Origin: an uncultured Lachnospiraceae bacterium
Lineage (GTDB): Bacteria > Bacillota > Clostridia > Lachnospirales > Lachnospiraceae
Direction of reading: 5' to 3'
Length of the DNA stretch: 64,000 bases
Assembly: GCA_902794825.1 (NCBI GenBank)
Contig: CADBIU010000008.1
Span: 50,622 to 114,621 of the forward strand
Of this stretch, positions 59,649-64,000 are shown in pieces (position 1 is the stretch's first letter; each line of letters begins with the position of its first letter). The position numbers and the translations under genes are program-made. Below the pieces are notes generated by a model. The model saw only the letters and a program-made list of their open reading frames with translations, was not told the DNA's origin and made no database searches.

Positions 59649-59675
59649 GAGACAGACGAAAGCAAGGAGGCAGTC

Positions 59676-60287
59676 GTGGGAACAGTATTAAAGGTTCCGC
59701 ATATTGAACAGACAGATGAATGGCCGGCCGGTGACGAGTGCCTGTGCGCGGTAATGCTTCTGAGGTATCTGGGGATCAGGATCACAGTGAACGAATTCGT
59801 GGATTTCTTCCTGCCCCAGGGCCAGATGAGCCGCAAGGAAGGGCAGCTGCGAGGGTGCGATCCGGACAAAGAATTCGCGGGAAGCCCTTATGAGAAGAAT
59901 TCTTTCGGGTGCTATCCGGGCGTGCTTGTTAAGGCGATGAATGACTGTTTCCTGCAGAAAGGAGTTCCATACAGGGCGGAAGACGCCACCGGAAAGTCTA
60001 CTGACGAACTCCTGACGGAAGGCATAGGCAAGGGTGTTCCGGTAATCTACTGGGCAAGTGAGGATATGAAACCGACACACCCCGGCTACAGCTGGGTGTG
60101 TAAAAAGGACGGAAAGATAATCCGGTGGACTGCGGGAACCCAGTGTATGCTCCTGATCGGCAGCGATGTCAATGAGCTCGTGTTCAACGACCCCATGATG
60201 CCGGAGGGCGCGGTGCACTATTCCCGTATGACCGCAGTGAAGAGGCACGCGGAACTCGATAAGCGCGCCGTGATGGTAAGGCTCTGA
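59676..60287 (+). CDS. C39-like protein lacking catalytic Cys and His (pseudo-peptidase)
   Basis: A 203-aa protein from GTG 59676 (GGAGG upstream). The layout is that of C39_2 peptidases: VPHIEQTDEWPAG, AVMLLRYLGIRITVNEFVDFFLP, CDPDKEFAGSPYEKNSFGCYPGV, GVPVIYWAS, and RWTAGTQCMLLIGSD...FNDPMMP. In the usual GCESVSAVM the catalytic Cys is Asp here (GDECLCAVM), and in EHCLVLIGYD the His is Gln (TQCMLLIGSD). Two nearby Cys residues are new. Alignment is from memory of the family. No signal peptide, so cytoplasmic unless exported another way. It may bind a peptide or act as an inactive partner. Confidence 0.8.
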   Translation: MGTVLKVPHIEQTDEWPAGDECLCAVMLLRYLGIRITVNEFVDFFLPQGQMSRKEGQLRGCDPDKEFAGSPYEKNSFGCYPGVLVKAMNDCFLQKGVPYRAEDATGKSTDELLTEGIGKGVPVIYWASEDMKPTHPGYSWVCKKDGKIIRWTAGTQCMLLIGSDVNELVFNDPMMPEGAVHYSRMTAVKRHAELDKRAVMVRL

Positions 60288-60366
60288 AGCCGGGGAAACG
60301 CCGGCTTTCAGCGGGACGACTATATTTTGACCGGGAAAGCCCGGCGATGAAAGGAAACTGATCGAT

Positions 60367-60846
60367 ATGATTCGTATAACTATGAAAGACGGCGGCGTGA
60401 TCGACCTTGAGCTTGACAAAAAAGCGGCGCCCGTCACGGTGGAGAACTTTGAGAAGCTGGTGAAGGACGAATTCTACGACGGCCTGATCTTCCACAGGGT
60501 CATTCCCGGATTCATGATCCAGGGCGGTGATCCGGAGGGGACCGGAATGGGAGGACCCGGCTGGCACATCAAAGGAGAGTTCGCGGCAAACGGCTGGGAC
60601 AATCCGATCGCTCACAAGAGGGGCGTGATCAGTATGGCAAGGGCCCAGGATCCCAACAGCGCGGGAAGCCAGTTCTTTATCATGCATGGAGACGCTTCCT
60701 ATCTGGATGGGCAGTACGCGGCGTTCGGCAAAGTTGTCAGGGGCATAGAAGTCGTTGATAAAATTGCCGGAGTTCCCGCCAGCAGATGGAACAACAGACC
60801 TTATGAGGACCAGGTAATAGATACCATCAGAATTGTGGAAGAATAA
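60367..60846 (+). CDS. Cyclophilin-type peptidyl-prolyl isomerase
   Basis: A 159-aa cytoplasmic cyclophilin. FHRVIPGFMIQGGDPEGTGMGGPGW and GVISMARAQDPNSAGSQFFIMHGDASYLDGQYAAFGKVV carry the active-site Arg, Phe, Gln and His-like residues. It speeds proline isomerisation in folding proteins. AAAGGAAACTGATCGAT lies before the ATG. A terminator follows. Confidence 0.95.
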   Translation: MIRITMKDGGVIDLELDKKAAPVTVENFEKLVKDEFYDGLIFHRVIPGFMIQGGDPEGTGMGGPGWHIKGEFAANGWDNPIAHKRGVISMARAQDPNSAGSQFFIMHGDASYLDGQYAAFGKVVRGIEVVDKIAGVPASRWNNRPYEDQVIDTIRIVEE

Positions 60847-60857
60847 CCAAATAACTG

Positions 60858-60917
60858 AGGGGAGTCATGTTCGGGGGGCAGCGCAAAGGCGTTCCGGCCG
60901 GACTGACTCCTTTTTTT
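60858..60917 (+). terminator. Rho-independent terminator after cyclophilin
   Basis: AGGGGAGTCA (60858-60867) pairs with TGACTCCT (60904-60911) with an inner GTTCCGGCC stem, followed by seven T. Confidence 0.85.
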
Positions 60918-61009
60918 GTTGAAGGGCGGGAATTTTCTATGGATTTCGGACAACATCGGAGTATAACTATAAAGAGAACCGAATTCTTGCGTTAACGGAG
61001 AACACAATT

Positions 61010-62293
61010 ATGATGGAATTTGTTCAGAAGCATAAAAAGTGGATCGCCGCAGCCGCAGTCGCTGTGATCGCGGCGACTCTATTGATCTACAGACAAGCGG
61101 GAGCAGGCAGCACAGACGCGGGAACAGCATATGTTGAAACTGTGGCGAACCTGACGGGACAGAACGCGTCCCTTGGCATGATCAACCGGTTTGCCGGGGT
61201 CGTAGAGCCCCAGGGAACCTGGTCAGTGAATAAGAATGCTGACGCGGAGGTCGAAGAGATCTACGTATCAGAGGGCGATGAGGTCGAGGAAGGCCAGGCT
61301 CTCTTTATTTACAGTACAACGAAATATGAGGAGGACCTGCAGCAGGCGAAGATCGATCTTGAGCGTCTTCACAACGAATACGACAGCACGGTAGAGACGA
61401 TCGCGCAGCTGGAGAAGGAGAAAAAAAGCGCGTCCTCTTCCGAACAGGCCGATTATACGGTGCAGATCAAGGAACAGAATCTGACTCTCAAGGACAAAGA
61501 TCTGGATATCCAGATGAAAGAAGCCGAGATCGAGAAGCTGGAGAGCAACATTGAGAACGCGGAAGTAAAGAGCGGAATTTCGGGAGTTGTCAAGAGCATC
61601 AATGAGAAGGGATCATCCTCTTCGGGATCAGGAGACAACAGTTTTATCACTGTCATGAAGGTAGGAACTTTCAGGGTGAAGGGAACGGTCAATGAGCAGA
61701 ACATCGGCGACATCTATGTCGACGCGCCTGTCCTTGTGCACTCGAGAGTCAATGACAGCGTATGGAAGGGAAAGATCACTAAGATCGATACGGAAAACGC
61801 GCTCACAAACGAAAATGCAGGCTTTGGAGCCGCCAATTCGGAAAGCAAGAGCTCCAAGTATCCATTCTATGTGGATCTGGAGAGCAGCGAAGGCCTGATC
61901 ATGGGCCAGCATGTATATATGGAACCTGATCTTGAACAGGGAGAGGAGAATACCGGTGAAGGTATCTGGCTGGCCGCCTATATGGTGGATCAGACAGACC
62001 CTGATCATCCTTTTGTGTGGAAGGACGTCAGGGGAAGGCTCCAGAAGCAGGAAGTCACGATCTCTGAGGTGAGAGAGGAACTCGGGAAAGTTAAGATAAC
62101 CGAGGGGCTTTCTACCGAAGACTCCATCTGCATTCCGGACGGAACGCTCACCCCGGGCATGAAGACCGCGCCTATGAGCGAGAAGCCCGCAGAGAACGAA
62201 AGCATGGAAACAATGCCCGAGGAAGGCTCGGAGCCGATGCCTGATGAAGGCGTGGGAGCGGAGCCTGTCGGGGCGGCCGGAGGTCAGGGATGA
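61010..62293 (+). CDS. HlyD/MacA-like membrane fusion adaptor
   Basis: A 427-aa protein. N-terminal membrane anchor (WIAAAAVAVIAATLLIY), a biotinyl-lipoyl-like half (VEEIYVSEGDEVEEGQALF), a long coiled coil (about residues 105-190), the other lipoyl half (VKSGISGVVKSINEKG) and a beta-barrel. The C terminus is acidic and Met/Glu-rich. Works with the MacB-type ATPase that overlaps it by 4 bases (ATGA) as part of an ABC exporter. GGAG precedes the ATG. Confidence 0.88.
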   Translation: MMEFVQKHKKWIAAAAVAVIAATLLIYRQAGAGSTDAGTAYVETVANLTGQNASLGMINRFAGVVEPQGTWSVNKNADAEVEEIYVSEGDEVEEGQALFIYSTTKYEEDLQQAKIDLERLHNEYDSTVETIAQLEKEKKSASSSEQADYTVQIKEQNLTLKDKDLDIQMKEAEIEKLESNIENAEVKSGISGVVKSINEKGSSSSGSGDNSFITVMKVGTFRVKGTVNEQNIGDIYVDAPVLVHSRVNDSVWKGKITKIDTENALTNENAGFGAANSESKSSKYPFYVDLESSEGLIMGQHVYMEPDLEQGEENTGEGIWLAAYMVDQTDPDHPFVWKDVRGRLQKQEVTISEVREELGKVKITEGLSTEDSICIPDGTLTPGMKTAPMSEKPAENESMETMPEEGSEPMPDEGVGAEPVGAAGGQG

Positions 62294-62973
62294 AGAAGAT
62301 AGTAGAGTGCATAAATATCTATAAGAACTACTATCAGGGCAAAATAGAGATTCCTGTGCTGAAGGACATCAATTTTGTAATGAATGAGGGAGACTATACA
62401 GCGGTCATAGGTCCTTCCGGGTCAGGCAAATCGACGCTGATGAACCTGATCGGATGCCTTGATAAGGCCACGAGCGGAAGCCTTCTGATCGACGGGAGAG
62501 AAGTCGGAAGTCTTTCAAGGAATGAATTGGCGGACCTGCGGCTCGAAAAGATAGGTTTCGTGTTTCAGAATTTCCAGCTTTTGGGAGGACAGACTGCATT
62601 GGAAAATGTAGAACTGCCGCTGACTTACGCGAATATCCCGAGGAAGCTGAGAAGGGAAAGAGCGGAGGAAGCCCTGAGCCGGGTCGGTCTGGCTGACAGA
62701 ATGGATTTTATGCCCAATCAGCTGTCCGGCGGACAGAAGCAGAGGGTCGCCATCGCAAGGGCTCTGGTCAACAATCCCAGGATCGTTCTCGCGGACGAGC
62801 CGACGGGAGCGCTGGATTCACGCTCCGGCGCGCAGGTCATGGATCTCTTTGAAGAACTGAACTCCCAAGGAGTCACGGTACTTATGATCACCCATGACAG
62901 CGGGATCGCCAAACGGGCTTCAAACAGAGTGGAGATCAAAGACGGCGTACTGGGGCATTTGGAGGAAAACTGA
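62290..62973 (+). CDS. ABC exporter ATP-binding protein, MacB/LolD type
   Basis: A 227-aa ATPase: Walker A GPSGSGKST (about residues 40-48), signature LSGGQKQRVAIAR (about 142), Walker B IVLADEPTGALDSRSG (about 162), H-loop ITHDSG. The nearest family is MacB/LolD, which powers export of peptides or lipoproteins. Start ATG 62290 overlaps the adaptor stop. Confidence 0.95.
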   Translation: MKKIVECINIYKNYYQGKIEIPVLKDINFVMNEGDYTAVIGPSGSGKSTLMNLIGCLDKATSGSLLIDGREVGSLSRNELADLRLEKIGFVFQNFQLLGGQTALENVELPLTYANIPRKLRRERAEEALSRVGLADRMDFMPNQLSGGQKQRVAIARALVNNPRIVLADEPTGALDSRSGAQVMDLFEELNSQGVTVLMITHDSGIAKRASNRVEIKDGVLGHLEEN

Positions 62974-62976
62974 GAA

Positions 62977-64000
62977 ATGATGGATAAGCTTACGGGCAGT
63001 AAAAAGAGAATAACAGCAGCGCTGATCGCCATTGTGCTTACATTTGCCGCGGTCGCAGGTATTGCCGCAGCTGTCCGCGCAACCACAGCTTCCACTGTGG
63101 CTGTGATTCCTGTGTCAGATCTCAACTATGGAAACTATCTGGACTGGCAGAACAACGTGACGGGAAAGATCACCACGGAAGCGGAGCAGAATATATATCT
63201 CTCGGACACGGAGAAAGTTCAGGAAGTTGCCGTACAGGAAGGACAGGTCGTCCGCAAGGGCGATGTGCTGCTTCGCTATGACACGGAGAGCACCAGGCTG
63301 AGCCTTGAAAAGGAAAAGGTAAAGCGGGAGAAAATTGAGCTGGACATCGAGGTCGCTAAGGAGAATATCAAGACGCTGGAAAACGCTTCCGCGGATTCCG
63401 ACGGCGGCGATTTCGGCCTCATCGGAGACTTTATAGAGACAGATCCGGCAGAAGTTCTGGCAAAGGCCTCTGTTCACGAGAAGGTCCTGAGGGCTGACGC
63501 AAAGCCTGTCAGCGAGGGATCGGAATACGAAATTCTGGGAACGGAATTTGCCCCTTATGTTTTTCTTTGCAAAGGGGACTCCGTGATCATGACCAAAGAT
63601 TTCATTAAGAAATGGCAGAAAGTAGCGGAGAAACTGCAGTTTAAGCAGCTCTATATCGAACTGGCCGTCCTGGACGAGGCTCAGAAACTTCAGAAAGCGT
63701 GGATCCAGGACATCATGCTGCTGGATCCGAACTATGACATTGAGGTCGATCTCAGAACAGGAAAGACCAGTTACGCCGCGATGAACGACCCGGAGCAGAT
63801 GGCGGCCCTTCTGAGGAAGATCCTGCTGGACGTGCCCGAAAACGAGCGCGGCGCCTGGCTTGCTGCTATGTTTGACAAGCTCATGGTCCTCACGGAGAAA
63901 GAAGAGGAACAGACGGAGCGGGGAGCGCTTTTCGCGGCTATGCTCAATGAACTGGGCAAAGAAGAGCAGGCGGATTTTGCCGCGGAGTTCGCGGCGGCAG
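62977..64000 (+). CDS. Second adaptor-like protein, 3' end outside window
   Basis: From ATG 62977 (or 62980) the frame stays open to the window end, giving at least 341 residues. It has an N-terminal membrane segment (ITAALIAIVLTFAAVAGIAAAV), then TEAEQNIYLSDTEKVQEVAVQEGQVVRKGDVLLRYD, a lipoyl-like half as in HlyD proteins, followed by a coiled coil (LEKEKVKREKIELDIEVAKENIK). An unusual acidic helical insertion runs on to the window end (about residue 341) where the second lipoyl half is expected. It starts 3 bases after the ATPase stop, so the operon has two adaptor-like genes; the permease is not yet seen. The function of the insertion is unknown. Confidence 0.78.
   Translation, partial: MMDKLTGSKKRITAALIAIVLTFAAVAGIAAAVRATTASTVAVIPVSDLNYGNYLDWQNNVTGKITTEAEQNIYLSDTEKVQEVAVQEGQVVRKGDVLLRYDTESTRLSLEKEKVKREKIELDIEVAKENIKTLENASADSDGGDFGLIGDFIETDPAEVLAKASVHEKVLRADAKPVSEGSEYEILGTEFAPYVFLCKGDSVIMTKDFIKKWQKVAEKLQFKQLYIELAVLDEAQKLQKAWIQDIMLLDPNYDIEVDLRTGKTSYAAMNDPEQMAALLRKILLDVPENERGAWLAAMFDKLMVLTEKEEEQTERGALFAAMLNELGKEEQADFAAEFAAA

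Overview
The window looks like a chromosomal segment of a low-to-mid GC Gram-positive gut Clostridia, most likely Lachnospiraceae. The evidence is the large SRP RNA next to tadA, CdaR- and YtrA-type regulators, LPXTG pili with class C sortase, FrhB and polysaccharide pyruvyl transferase pairs, cell-wall-binding repeats, and SEC-C methionine aminopeptidase. No species call is possible from sequence reading alone.

Layout. 0-1.4 kb: the 3' part of a polytopic membrane protein. 1.6-6.5 kb: two convergent restriction-modification loci. One is a PstI/BsuBI-type methylase and nuclease. The other is an EcoRI-family adenine methylase with a DUF262-HNH protein and a possible 33-aa ORF between them. 6.8-8.5 kb: an insertion sequence whose transposase seems to have lost its frame near the N terminus, followed by dense palindromes. 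8.6-19.4 kb: a pilus/adhesin locus with a good promoter. It holds a coiled-coil protein, signal peptidase I, a 1580-aa LPETG adhesin with a CHAP domain, a structured leader, the major pilin, a class C sortase, a minor pilin and a second sortase. 19.5-20.5 kb: remnants of an IS66 element and a large serine recombinase, so the pilus locus lies between mobile-element debris.

20.6-24.8 kb: a YtrA-like GntR regulator with an ABC exporter, diverging from a frameshifted lipoprotein gene, then an aldose epimerase. 24.9-29.7 kb: a permuted, membrane-anchored GH3 enzyme and an L-lactate permease. 29.9-40.0 kb: a surface-glycopolymer cluster with GT2, GT4, CDP-alcohol phosphatidyltransferase, IspD/TarI-like cytidylyltransferase, extended SDR, Stealth phosphotransferase, pyruvyl transferase, a flippase with a C-terminal ferredoxin domain, an FrhB protein and a phosphoesterase remnant. 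The set suggests a CDP-activated polyol or sugar-phosphate polymer exported by the flippase.

40-64 kb: mostly core genes (map, metG, an MsmK-like ATPase, a CdaR-like regulator, radical SAM, SRP RNA, tadA, tRNA-Lys, tatD, rsmA, glgB, an MntR-like regulator, cyclophilin). Between them are two tandem secreted glucosaminidases, a TPR/degenerate-AAA protein, a C39-like protein lacking both catalytic residues, and an efflux operon whose last gene runs off the window. The strongest candidates for something undescribed are the EcoRI-methylase/DUF262-HNH pair, the flippase-ferredoxin fusion, the structured leader before the major pilin, and the C39 pseudo-peptidase.
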